A stretch of 64,000 bases of DNA from the NCBI RefSeq assembly GCF_932294415.1, contig NC_065536.1, positions 28,725,354 to 28,789,353 on the forward strand. Reading direction: 5' to 3'. Of the stretch, positions 11,460 through 22,211 are shown piece by piece. This DNA comes from Quercus robur (lineage: Eukaryota; Streptophyta; Magnoliopsida; Fagales; Fagaceae). Below the pieces are notes generated by a model. It had not been told where the DNA came from. It ran no database searches and saw only the letters and a list, made by a program, of their open reading frames with translations. Made by a program: the position numbers and the translations under genes. How positions within the stretch are numbered: position 1 is the stretch's first letter; the number at the start of each line of letters is the position of its first letter.

Positions 11460-12560
11460 GCCGAGCCTTTATTATGGCTCATTCATTTCAACCCTTGAAG
11501 GACGCGGGTAACTCTTCACATGCCCAAGGAATGTACCGGTCTACGAGCTGTTCCCCTTAATTTGCGCACATTGCCCTTATGCTGTTTGGGTATTCGAGGC
11601 GCGTCTTTAATATCCTCCCTTTACGAGGCCTCCCAGATCTGACGGTTATTGATGGTGTGGGAGAACGAAACGGCGTATTCTTATTTGTAGGTTTCCCTGG
11701 GGATCTGAACGTGTTATGTACCCTTTTCTTCGTCCCTTATATAAAGAGAGAAGACAAAAGGTGATTCTCTCATATCTGAATCCCCCAGGCTCTTCCCAGA
11801 GTTCACTTCTTCCCTCTGGTTATACCCTATCCAATAATACGTTCACCATAGTAGTCAGCCATAAATAAACCATTCCTTTCCCAGAAACGCCATGTCCTAA
11901 TAAAGCTTGAGATGGCTCGGTCAGGGCAAGGATGGCGGAGACTCAAGATTTGTCTCCCCTTCCTTTTAGCCAAAATCCGAAGCAGGGACTCGTCATATCT
12001 CACTTTCGGTGTGACTGAGTCAAAAACATCCATTATCACCACCGTCCGCTCTCTCACGAGCATATCTAACATGGCGCCAGCGTGTTAGGAGTCAGGATTG
12101 GGGCAGGGACTAAGTGCCCCTGCTTCTTCCTCTCTTCGTTCACTGGCGCCCCCCTTTGCCTCTCTCTCTTCTTCTCCTCCTTCCTACTCATGTCCTCCAT
12201 CTTCTTCATTCATCTCCTCCATCTTCTGCTCATGTCCTCCATCTTCTTCTTCCTTTGCGCTCCTTGATGACAAGAGCTTGCTGAAGTGCTTCCATGTGTT
12301 CCAATTCTTCTTCCTTCTCCTTCATCTTTTTCTAAAGAAGGTTCTTCTCCTGATATGAGCAGTACTGAGGCAGAGATTGGAGAGACTTTGAAGGCGAGTT
12401 TAAAAGACACCGGACTGTTTACTGATCTGTATTGCGGATGCTATTGTTGCTTTAGCAATTCATTTTTTGTATAGGCTTGTTTAAGCCCTTCTTTGTACGT
12501 TGTAATAATTTTTCATATTAATAAAAGTTATTATTATTCTACTTCTCATGTTCTATTTAT
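11460..12560 (+). other. Antisense transcription-unit-like module 1 inside the element
   Basis: On the strand opposite to the element there is a TATA box (TTATATAAAG, 11737-11746). A body follows that includes AGAAACGCCATGTCCT and AGCCAAAATCCGAAGCAGGG, then a pyrimidine-rich segment, and then a 3'-end-like stretch (TTCTTTGTACGTTGTAATAA, then AATAAAAG) near 12490-12530. The same landmarks recur in the same order in module 2 (13290-14100). Small open frames here are low-complexity Ser/Pro-rich and I do not call a protein. It may be a decayed antisense ORF comparable to the one in the large Gypsy element. Confidence 0.5.
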
Positions 12561-12889
12561 ATGTTTTAATAAATTTGCAAACACTGCTCGGCACAATAGT
12601 ATAGCATTTGAATCAATGACAACTAAGGCCAAAATACGTGCTAATAAAAAGATGCCACCATAACTTTAACAGAATTACTTAACATAGCAATGCCGACCAG
12701 GGAGGGACGACACTTACCTCAAAATTAGCCAAGATGAGGACTGAGTATTCGATACGGTGTAAGAAGTAACTATCCGAGGACATGTCATCCGCAAAACGAA
12801 CAGTTTCCTTAGGCTATTGAATAGGGGGTCATTTTGCCATCTTAACATACTGGCCTTAACATTTTACAGTATTGGAGCCGAGGACTTTC

Positions 12890-13110
12890 CCGTCCGAGTA
12901 GTTGGCGTTCCCATAGGCTTGAGTCCGAGAACCATGCAAGGCCCAGGTTCTGTCCGAAAACTTTTTCCAGTACTTGGTTTCCCCATAGGCTTGAGTCCGA
13001 GGACCATGCAATGCCTTGGTTCTGTCCAAAACTTTTTAGAGTACTTGGTTTCCCCATAGGCTTGAGTCCGAGGACCATGCAATACCTTGGTTCTGTCCAA
13101 AACCTTTTGA
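12890..13110 (+). repeat. Short tandem array, 3 copies of about 72 bp
   Basis: Each copy contains CCCATAGGCTTGAGTCCGAG and GGTTCTGTCC; copies start near 12909, 12982 and 13053. The unit is homologous to the longer array at 14381-15040. Overlapping open frames in this region are by-products of the repeat. Confidence 0.85.
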
Positions 13111-13289
13111 GTTCAATTTCTCCCTTTCTTCAGGTATATCACGAGGCGCCGAGCAGGAGGTTGCCCTCGGCAGCGACTATTCCTCGGCGTGGGCCATAGT
13201 CTCTGGGCCCTTATGCAGAACGGGCCTGGGCCGCGAATTCACTAGGCCCACGAATTAAGAGGTATTTATGCAATCTTTGGCCACGCGAT

Positions 13290-14100
13290 ACTTTCTGATG
13301 TCCCAGTGTTCGAGGTGCGCCTTTACGAGGCTCCTTTAATCTTGTGGTTGCAGTTGACGTTGGGAGTTGGGCCAGAGCCATTTTGTCTGTAGCGTTCCTT
13401 GGGACGCTGCGTGAGTTGACTGCCACCTCCTTGTCTTTTCAAATAAAAAGGAGGGAGAGAGAGTTGCTTTATATACACACAGCTCCTTCAGTTTCCTCCC
13501 AAATCACAACTCCTATATTCAGTGCTGTCCTCCCTTGACATAACATGTTTGAGGCGAAGGTTGGGAAGGAAGAACTCTCTCCGCCACAGAAGCGCCGTGT
13601 CCTCATGAGACTCAAAATAGTAAGGTATGGGCACAGGAAGCATAAGTTCAGGGGAATACTCCATTTCGACCGAGGGGAAAGGGTGTTTCTCCCCCTTTTA
13701 GTCAAAATCCGAAGCAGGTTCTGTTCATGCTAGAATCTTGGCGTGTCAGAAGAAAGATTCTCCGCCATCAGTGCCTCTGCCTTGTGGCAGGCAAATATTT
13801 AGAGAAAGCCCCTCAACTTCCGGCTCCCTGCACCTTTCCTTCAGCGGTGTGAGGCTCAAGTTGGGTTTCTTTTGCTGCCTGAGTTATGGGCACGTAAAAG
13901 CATTGAGGAAGGACAAGGTCTTGGAGTAGTAGCCAACCTCTCCTCTGATCCACTTCCTCGGCTTTGTTTTATTTTCTTGTATCTTTCCTTTTGATTAAGT
14001 GGTTAGCATTAGCATAGGCTGATTCCAGCTTTTCATTGTACGCTGTACTATTTCTTTGTTTTAGTAAAAATAGAAATTTATTTACATGTTTTGAGTACTG
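13290..14100 (+). other. Antisense transcription-unit-like module 2 inside the element
   Basis: This is a diverged second copy of module 1. It has a GC-rich lead with CGAGGTGCGCCTTTACGAGG, a TATA box (TTTATATACA, 13468-13477), AGAAGCGCCGTGTCCTCATG, AGTCAAAATCCGAAGCAGG at about 13700, and a terminator-like 3' end (TTCATTGTACGCTGTACTAT, then TTTAGTAAAAATAG) near 14040-14075. Transcription is inferred from order and motifs only. No product is recognised. Confidence 0.5.
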
Positions 14101-14380
14101 ATCTTTTGGCAACACTACTTTGTGAATGGGTGTGCTCCATGTGTGTGTTTCTTCGAGAATATTTAGAGCAAGATACCTTGAAACATAATCTAACTAACTC
14201 TAATCTACCAATACTACCAGGCATTATACCGATAATTCATAGTAAGTCAAACTTAGGAAACTAACCGGGGTAACAGTTGAATATTCTGTGATAAGCGCGT
14301 GAATACCGTCCAAGGCTGAATCTCTAAATAATCCATCCGAGCAGTCGACTGGGAAGTAGGGAACTCCGATTGTGCTTTTG

Positions 14381-15040
14381 TGTACTTGGTTTCCCCATAG
14401 GCTTGCGTCCGAGGACCATGCAAGGCCTAGGTTCCGTCCAAAACTTATGGTTTTTATTTTGTGTACTTGGTTTCCCCATAGGCTTGGATCCGAGAACCAT
14501 ACAAGGCCTTGGTTCTGTCCAAAACTTGTAAGATATCTTTTTTGTACTTGGTTTCCCCATAGGCTTGGGTCCGAGGACCATACAAGGCCTTGGTTCTGTC
14601 CAAAACTTTTTAGTTTTTCTTTTGTGTACTTGGTTTCCCCATAGGCTTGGGTTCCCCATAGGCTTGGGTCCGAGGACCATACAAGGCCTTGGTTCTGTCC
14701 AAAACTTTTTAGTTTTTCTTTTGTGTACTTGGTTTCCCCATAGGCTTGGGTCCGAGGACCATACAAGGCCTTGGTTCTGTCCAAAACTTGTAAGATATTT
14801 TTTTTTTTGTACTTGGTTTCCCCATAGGCTTGGGTCCGAGGACTATACAAGGCCTTGGTTCTGTCCAAAACTTTTTAGTTTTTCTTTTGTGTACTTGGTT
14901 TCCCCATAGGCTTGGGTCCGAGGACCATACAAGGCCTTGGTTCTGTCCAAAACTTTTTAGTTTTTCTTTTGTGTACTTGGTTTCCCCATATGCTTGGGTC
15001 CGAGGACCATACAAGGCCTTGGTTCTGTCCAAAACTTATG
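14381..15040 (+). repeat. Tandem array, 8 copies of about 82 bp
   Basis: Copies begin with TGTACTTGGTTTCCCCATAG at 14381, 14462, 14543, 14625, 14724, 14808, 14890 and 14972. The 14625 copy contains a 22-base internal duplication at about 14643-14664. Each copy carries GGTCCGAGGACCATACAAGG and GGTTCTGTCCAAAACTT. The period is not a multiple of three, so several long frames arise on both strands; none is a protein gene. Confidence 0.92.
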
Positions 15041-15257
15041 TTTTTTCGCAGGTCAGCCCCTTGACCCTGACGGGGAAAGCTGATTTGGGGTCGGAAGCCC
15101 CTAGAGCTGCCCGTGCCGTTGGCACTACAGGATGTAAGCCCTGGCACCAGTTTATATCGGAGCGACAACTGCAGGTCACCGGAGACGGGAAAAACTCGCG
15201 AATCTCTGCTTGCTAGAGAGCTGACTCATGCGCCACCCGTGCCAACGCGCAAGCCTT

Positions 15258-15273
15258 CCCACAGACGGCGCCA
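15258..15273 (-). promoter_or_regulatory. Primer-binding site of the non-autonomous element
   Basis: On the minus strand it reads TGGCGCCGTCTGTGGG, two bases inside the 5' LTR (15276-16053). The first nine bases, TGGCGCCGT, are complementary to the 3' end of plant tRNA-Asp, the primer class used by Tat/Athila-type Gypsy elements. Beyond nine bases the match stops. Confidence 0.75.
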
Positions 15274-15275
15274 AT

Positions 15276-16053
15276 TGTAGGGACAAGATTATCAAACGGC
15301 CCAACAATGACGTTGGGCTCGCGCGTGAAGGATCCCTCACAATAAGATTTGTAGAGAGTGGGCTTGAAAGGCTAGCGTTTGGTCATAAGGCGTTGGTCCA
15401 AACCGGACTTCAGGGAAACTCAGATAAGAAAAGGCTTCAGTCTGGATATCCAAGCCCTACAGCTTTGTAACTTGAGGGATTGGACTCCTCGGATTATGTC
15501 CGAGGAGCACTAATGCCTTTCTCCGGTTACCCGGCGGTGGGTTTTCCGTGGTGGTGTACATATATTGTCCGGGCATTCTCATCCCAGGAGTTTTTTCCCA
15601 GGAAGTGAGATGGGGATCCCCCCCTTTTCTCCCTTTTCTAATTAGTTTCTCTTTCCTTTTATACTAGCCTACGTTTGTTGTCCCTCGTCCACGTGTAGGG
15701 TCAACTTTTCCAGGACTGATATTTGTCCCGTCAATCTAATCCCAGAATTGTTGGGGATGGTTAATAAAGCCTAAAAATCAGGTTCTGTTAGGTGTAAAGT
15801 CTTATCAGTGAAGGGTATTAAGGACAACTTCCCTGAGATATTTTAGATCTTCTTACGAATTTGTTCTTATAGCTCTTTTTTACCCCTTTGTCAGGGGAGC
15901 TTTAGGCTTGCCGAGGACTAAACCGTCCTCGGCTGCATATCTGGGCCATCCTCGGCCTTATACTTTTAAGCTTGGGCCATAACTTTTTTCAGCTTGGGCT
16001 TGCGGGCTCCCCACGAGCAAGTGGGCCTGGCCCATAAACTATCGGGCCCCACA
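15276..16053 (-). repeat. Right (5') LTR of the non-autonomous element
   Basis: It begins TGTAGGGACAAGATTATC and ends GGGCCCCACA, and is collinear with the left LTR at an offset of 4652. The minus-strand TATA box is at plus positions 15655-15663 and the 9-bp hairpin at 15485-15507. The TSD ATGAC follows at 16054-16058. Confidence 0.93.
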
Positions 16054-16058
16054 ATGAC

Positions 16059-16454
16059 TATCAATAGTATTTAAATTATATATATATATATATATATATA
16101 TTATATTATACATCTTATTGTATATTTTTAAGTGTATTCATGTATATGCATGGGATTACAAACTAGTTATTATTTAGCATGCACCTAAATACTAGCATAT
16201 CAATAATTATAATAAAAAAAAAAATCAATTCTTGTAACTAAATAGTTTTAAGATAGTTTTTAATGCTGTTTTCTTCTTTTTTTTCTCTTTTTTTTTGGGA
16301 ACTGTTCATTTTTTGTCTAACTCTAATGTATCTTAGTTTAATTTAGTTTGTAAATATAAATCATTTATGTTATTTTATATATCTAAAATAAAAAATTTAT
16401 TATTAGAAAAAAGATTGATTTATATAAATCCTACTAAAAATTTGCATAGGCTTC
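16059..16454. other. AT-rich intergenic DNA with a TA microsatellite
   Basis: A TA run lies at about 16077-16100. The text ATATCAATAATTATAAT ... TTCTTGTAACTA at about 16196-16246 recurs at about 19150-19187. It is therefore part of the tandem duplication that was split by the element insertion. No gene. Confidence 0.55.
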
Positions 16455-17263
16455 TGTAAGGACTAGATTTTGCTCCCGAACCCAAAAGATGGATAAACTC
16501 AGGCCCAAAACAATGAATTTGTAGAGAGTGGATTGGAAAACTGGGTTAAAATGAGTTGGACAACAAATAGAGTGAGTTTAAATGATAAGAACAGGAAGAT
16601 AGATTGATTTAACCTAAAGAAAATTGTCCTCGGCACAATTCGAGGAGATCAGTTCTTATATATTTCTACTGAGTTTGATTATAAATTTGGTTCCTGATTG
16701 CTATAGTGTTTCTCTCTTGATTTCTTGATCCCTTCTCCATGAAGGGTCTCTTCCATTATATAGTTCTCTTTAGACGATCTTTACCCTCCACTTATTAACC
16801 ATCCAAGCCACTACTTAAGTGTTTGTCCCATTGGACACCCTCCCAGGCCCTCTGTGCGTTGGGGTAGCCAATGTAGCACTGTTCAAGAGTCTTCTTCACA
16901 TTAATGCAATAAGAAAGTTAGCTGCAGAGTATTCAATGCAGTGGTAGCAGCTTTCTTCTTAGATATTTTAAGACTCCTCTTTGTCTTGTGTTCTTATAAT
17001 GCTTATCCGTATCAATAGAATTTTCCTGGAGTGCTCCCCCGGACGGTAGACCAACTCTTCAAACCTTGGCTTTGGTTAGCCGATGAGGCATTCATCCTTA
17101 GCCCACCCTCCTGGGCCCTTATGACCAAAATTAACTTCTTCATTTACTAACATGGACTTCTCTGACAATGTTTACTCCTTCTCAGACGATTTTATGTCCT
17201 CAGATTGGACCCCAAGCCCAATGAATACATAGATAATGAGCTCCTGAGCCCAATATCCCTACA
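16455..17263 (-). mobile_element. Solo LTR (809 bp), Gypsy type
   Basis: It begins TGTAAGGACTAG and ends ATATCCCTACA, flanked by the TSD GCTTC (16450-16454, 17264-17268). A minus-strand TATA-like TATATAAT is at about 16755-16762. TTTGTAGAGAGTGG lies near the left edge, as in the LTRs of both complete elements, so it belongs to the same broad family. There is no internal sequence, PBS or PPT, which is expected after LTR-LTR recombination. Confidence 0.88.
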
Positions 17264-17268
17264 GCTTC

Positions 17269-17739
17269 TATTACTATTTCAAGTTTTTACTATGTAAAGG
17301 ATTTGTACTGATATTAGGATGCTAAGTGACTAAGAGTAATCACATTCAGGTTGCTAAAAAATTAAGTTTAGCATCTCAAAATGATATTTTATATTTCTTT
17401 TAATACCACACTTAACAATACATCATACGTCTTATTCTTATTTTAACATAAAACTTATTAAGAATAATATAAACATTATCTACCCATCAAATAAATTTAA
17501 AAAAAAAAAACCCACAAAAAATAGAAACACTTACAAACACCATTCCACAATCATGGAAAACTCACACCCACAACAGAACACCCACAAACAATCATACCAA
17601 TAGCCAAACACCCATTTCTCAGCAAGTCACCAACCATTCCATAGCCACACCACCACTTCCTCAACCACCAACCACTCCATAACCACCAACAAAACCAACC
17701 AAACACCAACACAACCCAACCACAACTCTACTAAAACCC

Positions 17740-17809
<70 letters not shown>

Positions 17810-18149
17810 ACCACACAACCATGGCAACAAGCCACCCACAAAACCCAATGTCCCACGAAGACAATCGACCCAAAAACAAAAAACCATCAAATGAGCCGCC
17901 CATGGAATCTAGAGACCCACAACAACGAGTGACTCATGGCAGAAGAGAAGGGAGAGAGGAGAGAAGTGAATTTGGTCTAGTGAGAGGGAGTGAGGAGGGA
18001 GGATGGAGAAAAATAAAAACCAATAAAATATGAATATTAACTTGTTTCAGTAATCTGTTACTAGTAACAAATTAATGTAGCTAGTTGCTAAATATTTTTA
18101 GCTATAACATCTTTGATGTGGCATTTTTTTTTTTTTTTGGACTCTAAAA
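17269..18149. other. Intergenic DNA with CAA/poly-A microsatellite
   Basis: A CAA repeat at about 17740-17770 runs into a run of about 39 A (to 17807). Downstream is a GA-rich segment (17940-18010). Frames reading as poly-Phe on the minus strand or Asn/Lys-rich on the plus strand come from these tracts. No gene is supported. Confidence 0.55.
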
Positions 18150-18760
18150 TAGTTTTTTATTGGGTTTACAACCTCTAATGTGAATGCTTATGTAGGTATT
18201 GGACGAATCAGAGAAACTAGATTGCAATTCTCCCATCCTCACTTATTTTTAAATGAACATTTTTTTTTTAATCTAAATGGAGCTTGCTATGATGCCTTAC
18301 CCTTCATTTTGTGTGGAAAAAAAAAAAATTCATTAAAGTTGAAGTTTTGGGTGCTTGTGCATTCACATTAGTCTCAATGCACTTTTAGTCTATTTTGATC
18401 TAAAAATTGCACTTTTGTTACTTTAGTTAATTTACTATTCATAGACAATTATATTGGTCTCAATACTCTTACCATTATTCTATTTAAATAGAGAGAGAGA
18501 AATGTGAGAAAGAATATTTTTTTATTAATATATTATTTTATTTATTGAGTGAACAGATTTCAATAAATGTATTGAACTCATTATTCATTGTACAATATTT
18601 TGACAATTTATTGAGCTTGATGCAAGGCATTTTGAAGAGCTTAATGCTAAATTACTGATGCTTTGCAAAGGGTGGTCGAAGCTAGTTGGGTGGAATGGGT
18701 TGTTGATGGTATCTTTTTTTTCTTTGACGTAACTGTTGGGATCTTTTTCTAGTAGAGAAT
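18150..18760. repeat. Segmental duplication, second block, copy 1
   Basis: It matches about 19190-19290 plus 20085-20590 in the same orientation; that copy is interrupted by a solo LTR. Shared landmarks are AGGTATTGG, AGAAACTAGATT, GAGCTTGCTATGATG, CCTTCATTTTGTGTGG, AAAAATTGCACTTTTGTTAC, CTATTCATAGACAATTA, TTTGACAATTTATT and GGTCGAAGCTAGTTG. No coding frame is conserved between copies. Confidence 0.82.
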
Positions 18761-18784
18761 TAATATGGGTTATGAGTTGACATG

Positions 18785-19115
18785 ACTGTTGGGTTTTTCT
18801 TCTATTCTTTGGCGCTAAAATTAACATGTCTACAAGATAAGCATGTCCTAACATCCGACATTTTTTAATGGTATAAAGTTTCTTCTTTTTTAATGTACAT
18901 AATTGATGCTATCTTTTTATCTGTCAGAAAGCATCTTATTTATGACTAGTATAAAATAAAATAATTATTTTAAAAAAAAAATTAATTTCTTGTGGGTTAT
19001 AGATAATTTTATCATGATCCTGATGATAAAAAATAATTATCATTAAGCAGATTCTATAAGTGCATATATCAAAAATCAATTGGTGTTTTGATTTAATGAT
19101 AAAGAGCAATTATTA
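18785..19115. repeat. Segmental duplication, copy 2 of 9913-10310
   Basis: It is the same-orientation partner of 9913-10310 and directly follows the second-block copy 1. The order therefore implies one larger tandem duplication (unit 1 about 9913-18780, unit 2 about 18785-20600) whose units were later enlarged by different LTR insertions. Confidence 0.78.
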
Positions 19116-19189
19116 TTAAGCAAACACCATATATTTAAAATACTACCATATCAATAATTAAAAAATCAAATCAAATTCTTGTAACTATA

Positions 19190-19278
19190 TAGTGGGTTTA
19201 TAATGTCCAACATGTTATGTTAGGTATTGGGCACTCAAAGAAACTAGATTCGCCCATCCTCACTTATTTTTCTAAGGA

Positions 19279-19314
<36 letters not shown>

Positions 19315-20600
19315 AGGACACGATTCCTAACCACCCGTAACAGTGTTGGGTTCGTACGTAAAAAGGCTCAAACAATATGATTTGTAGAGCGTGAGTGTAA
19401 AGAACTAGGTTAACTGTGATATATTCAAAAGATTCCCTCTCACATATGTCAAAGGTCTAAAGTTGGTACAACGATCGTTGTCTTTGGTGATCCATACAGT
19501 TCTTTTTCTCTCTTTGTGCTCTTCTTCTTTCTTCTGTGCTTTTCTCTCTTTTTCTTTTTTTTGTTTCGATCCCCTTTCTGCATGTTCTTCTTTTAGTTTA
19601 TATACCCCCCTTAGTGTTCCATCTAACACCTCCTGGAACTTCCTATGGGCAGCTGTAAGGCTGCTTCCTTACTGTTCAGGTATCACCTCCACATTAATGT
19701 GGCCAGAGAGTTGGTTGAGAGGTCATTAATGCGGAGGCAGCTGTAGTTATAGATATTTGTTTGCCTTATCTCTTTCATCCTTGGTCGGTTATTCTATCTT
19801 TTGTGGTGACCTAATTCTGAGATCTGGTTGCAATAAGACCACGTCCTGATCGTCCTCGGACGCATACTGCCGAGGAGTATGGTGTCCTCGGACAGATACA
19901 GAACTCTACCCTTGTGATATTGACTACCATCCCCTTCAGTAACTACCTTATGACCTGACTTGGCCTCCTCGGACGGATATGCATCCTCGGATGGGCCACA
20001 AGCCCAACAATCCTGAACTCTATGGGCCTATTGATCGAACGGTCCCCACAATATATATATATATATATATATATATTTATTTATATTAAAAAAAAGGAGC
20101 TTGCTATGATGCTTACCCTTCATTTTGTGTGGAAAATGAATTACATTCATTAAAGTTGATAAAGAATTTGGGTGGTTTGGATGGCAATGAAGTTCTAGGT
20201 GCTTGATCATTCACATTAGTTCCAATTAATGCACTTTTAGTCCATTTTTGTCTAAAAATTGCACTTTTGTTACTTTAGTTAATTTACTATTCATAGACAA
20301 TTACATTGGTTCAATACTCTATCACTATTTTATTTATAGAGAGAGAATAATTTTTTATATTATATTATCTTATGTATTGAGTGAACAATTTTCAATAATA
20401 AGTGTATTGAGCTCATTATTCATTGTTAAATATTTTGACAATTTATTAAGTCTGATGCATAAGGCATTTGGGTGAGTTTAGTTCAAATGTTGGCTAAATG
20501 TGGTTTTGAAGAGCTTGATGCTAAATTGCTAGTGCTTTGCAAAGGATGGTCGAAGCTAGTTGAGTGGAATGGATTGTTGATGATATCCTCTTTTCTTTGA
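19190..20600. repeat. Segmental duplication, second block, copy 2 (split by solo LTR)
   Basis: It is the partner of 18150-18760. The matching segments are about 19190-19290 and 20085-20590; the intervening 19311-20050 is a solo LTR inserted in a TA microsatellite. The two copies differ by several indels, for example extra sequence around 20460-20510. Confidence 0.8.
19311..20050 (-). mobile_element. Solo LTR (740 bp) inserted in a TA microsatellite
   Basis: It starts TGTAAGGACACGATTCC and ends CGGTCCCCACA, flanked on both sides by ATATA within a TA repeat, so the TSD is plausible but not unique. A minus-strand TATA motif is at about 19597-19604. Paired CCTCGGAC/CCGAGGAG words near 19853-19890 resemble the hairpin of the 10624 LTR. 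Confidence 0.85.
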
Positions 20601-20755
20601 CATAACTGATGTTATATTTTTCTATTAGAGAATTAACGTGGGTTATTATTTGATAGGTTGATCCAACCCCACCCTCCAACCCCACTCTCTTTTTTTAAAG
20701 GGAGTTAAGTCTAGAAAGACTATAATTAGGCTAGTTACAGTTGCATTTCTTAAAC

Positions 20756-20789
<34 letters not shown>

Positions 20790-21662
20790 TCCTTTTTGTA
20801 CTGGTTAATAATTTAAAATCCTAACCCTAACAAGAACTTGACAAATGCTGCTAACCATGGGTAATTGATTTGTTAGATTGTCCGTTGGCATACAAATGCT
20901 CCTTAATCTGTTCAATGGGGATAAAAATATATCCCTTGGGATTAATTGCTCTTTTAGTAACAACATGAGTTGGTCCTCAACAAACCTTTGGACCAATGCA
21001 CATAATTCTAACATCTATAACATGCCACACGGACTGTCCCAAAACAATAAATCTAGTAAATACATTTTTTTTTTTTTTTTACATCGGTTGACATGACATA
21101 TTATAATTGGTAAATAATACATTTGCATTTATCAATGTGGCTAGTCACAAAATGATCTTCATCCAAAGCTTTCTTAGCAATTCCTAACTGTTACCCCAAT
21201 TTAGCCCTTTATTTTGATGTATTGGGTTCCCTCGTTTTTTTTTTTTTTTTTTTTTTTTTTTTGGGGGGGGGGGGGGGGTGGTGAAAATTGGGTTCCCTCA
21301 TTTACACAAGGCAATGCTCTTTTGCTATTAATTTTTTAAATCTTTCTCCCTCTATTCTATATTTCTACACGTGAAGGGAACATGCGTTATCGTCGAGCAA
21401 ACAGGCTGTAATGTGTAATCCATCCTTTTTTTTTTTCTTTAACCAACCAAACACATTGTTAAGGCATCCACGATCACGAATGTAAGATGTGAATTATATC
21501 AATAGTCAAATATTCTATTTTAATTGAATAAAATGGAATAATCATGGGAACAAAATTGACCATTTGCTATAAAGAACTATATTTCTTTACGTACGTTAAG
21601 GGCAATGAAAGAGACCTTAGTGGTCAATTTGATAGAAGCATCTCATGTGTTCAATAACATAA
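20600..21662. other. Intergenic AT-rich DNA
   Basis: It contains a TA run at about 20759-20786 and a T-run followed by a G-run at about 21233-21278. The left member of a direct repeat (about 21085-21500, partner about 22445-22660) also lies here. Short frames are not supported as genes. Confidence 0.55.
21085..21500. repeat. Direct repeat, copy 1 (partner 22445-22660)
   Basis: Landmarks shared in order are ACATGACATATT, AAAATGATCTTC, CACGTGAAGGGA, GAGCAAAC, CAACCAAACACATT and GGCATCCACGA. The copies flank the TIR element 21663-22211, so the duplication may predate it. Confidence 0.7.
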
Positions 21663-21937
21663 GGAGAAAATTGGCCTCTGCCTTTTTTCTTTTTTTTTTT
21701 TAAATCTAGCATTTTGTCCCATTTCCCAAACTAATTAGGAAAATGTCCCTATTATAACTCAATTGTCCAAAAATTGAGTTTCAAAACACCACTATAGAGT
21801 CTTTAAAACGTCACTATAGGTATGGGGTGATCAAATTTAAAAAAAATAAAAATAAAAAAATGCCTAGAACTCAAGTTTATGGAGCTCGAGTTCCAAAACG
21901 CCACTATAGGCGTCACTATAGGTATGGGGTGATCAAA

Positions 21938-21975
<38 letters not shown>

Positions 21976-22211
21976 GCCTGGAACTTGAGTTTATGGAGCT
22001 CGAGTTCCAAAACGCCACTATAGGGCTCCATTTTTTTTTTTTTTTAAATTTTCAGTTTGTTATAACTCAATTGTCCAAAAATCGAGTTTTAAACTAAAAC
22101 TTGATTTTTAGAAAATCGATTTTCAAAACAGGGGCATTTTCCTAATTAGTTTGAAAATGGGGCAAAATGCTGGATTTTGTTTTTTAAAAAGGGCAAAAAC
22201 CCATTTTCTCC
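21663..22211. mobile_element. TIR element about 549 bp (MULE-like MITE)
   Basis: The ends are inverted repeats: left GGAGAAAATTGGCCTCTGCC, right (reverse complement) GGAGAAAATGGGTTTTTGCC. Further in, AGCATTTTGTCCCATTT pairs with AGCATTTTGCCCCATTT, and ACTAATTAGGAAAATG is shared by both arms. The interior carries repeats of CCACTATAG and GAGCTCGAGTTCCAAAACG. Flanking 9-mers ATAACATAA and ATATAATAA match at only 6 of 9 bases, so the TSD is weak. There is no transposase. Confidence 0.78.

Larger units (their letters stand above)
10624..16053 (-). mobile_element. Complete non-autonomous LTR retrotransposon (large derivative, no gag-pol)
   Basis: It has two 778-bp LTRs (10624-11401, 15276-16053), each running TGT...(A/G)TA/ACA, flanked by the 5-bp TSD ATGAC (10619-10623, 16054-16058). 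A primer-binding site lies against the right LTR on the minus strand and a polypurine tract against the left one, so the element reads right to left. The 3.9 kb interior has no gag, protease, RT or integrase. By eye the LTRs differ at only about 14 positions (about 98% identical), suggesting a fairly recent insertion. Its general plan resembles the larger Gypsy element at 25266-36595: same PPT sequence, similar PBS, and antisense module plus TCCGAGGA array. It is probably mobilised by Tat-type Gypsy proteins (inference). Confidence 0.93.

Noticed and set aside
14381..15040. Regularly spaced repeats as a CRISPR array
   Set aside because: The units are head-to-tail with no unique spacers, in eukaryotic DNA inside an LTR element.
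14224..15216. Several overlapping open frames of 90-214 codons on both strands
   Set aside because: They arise from an 82-bp tandem repeat whose period is not a multiple of three; no protein family features.
17627..17903. Hydrophobic poly-Phe/Leu frames on the minus strand
   Set aside because: Translation of CAA and poly-A microsatellites.
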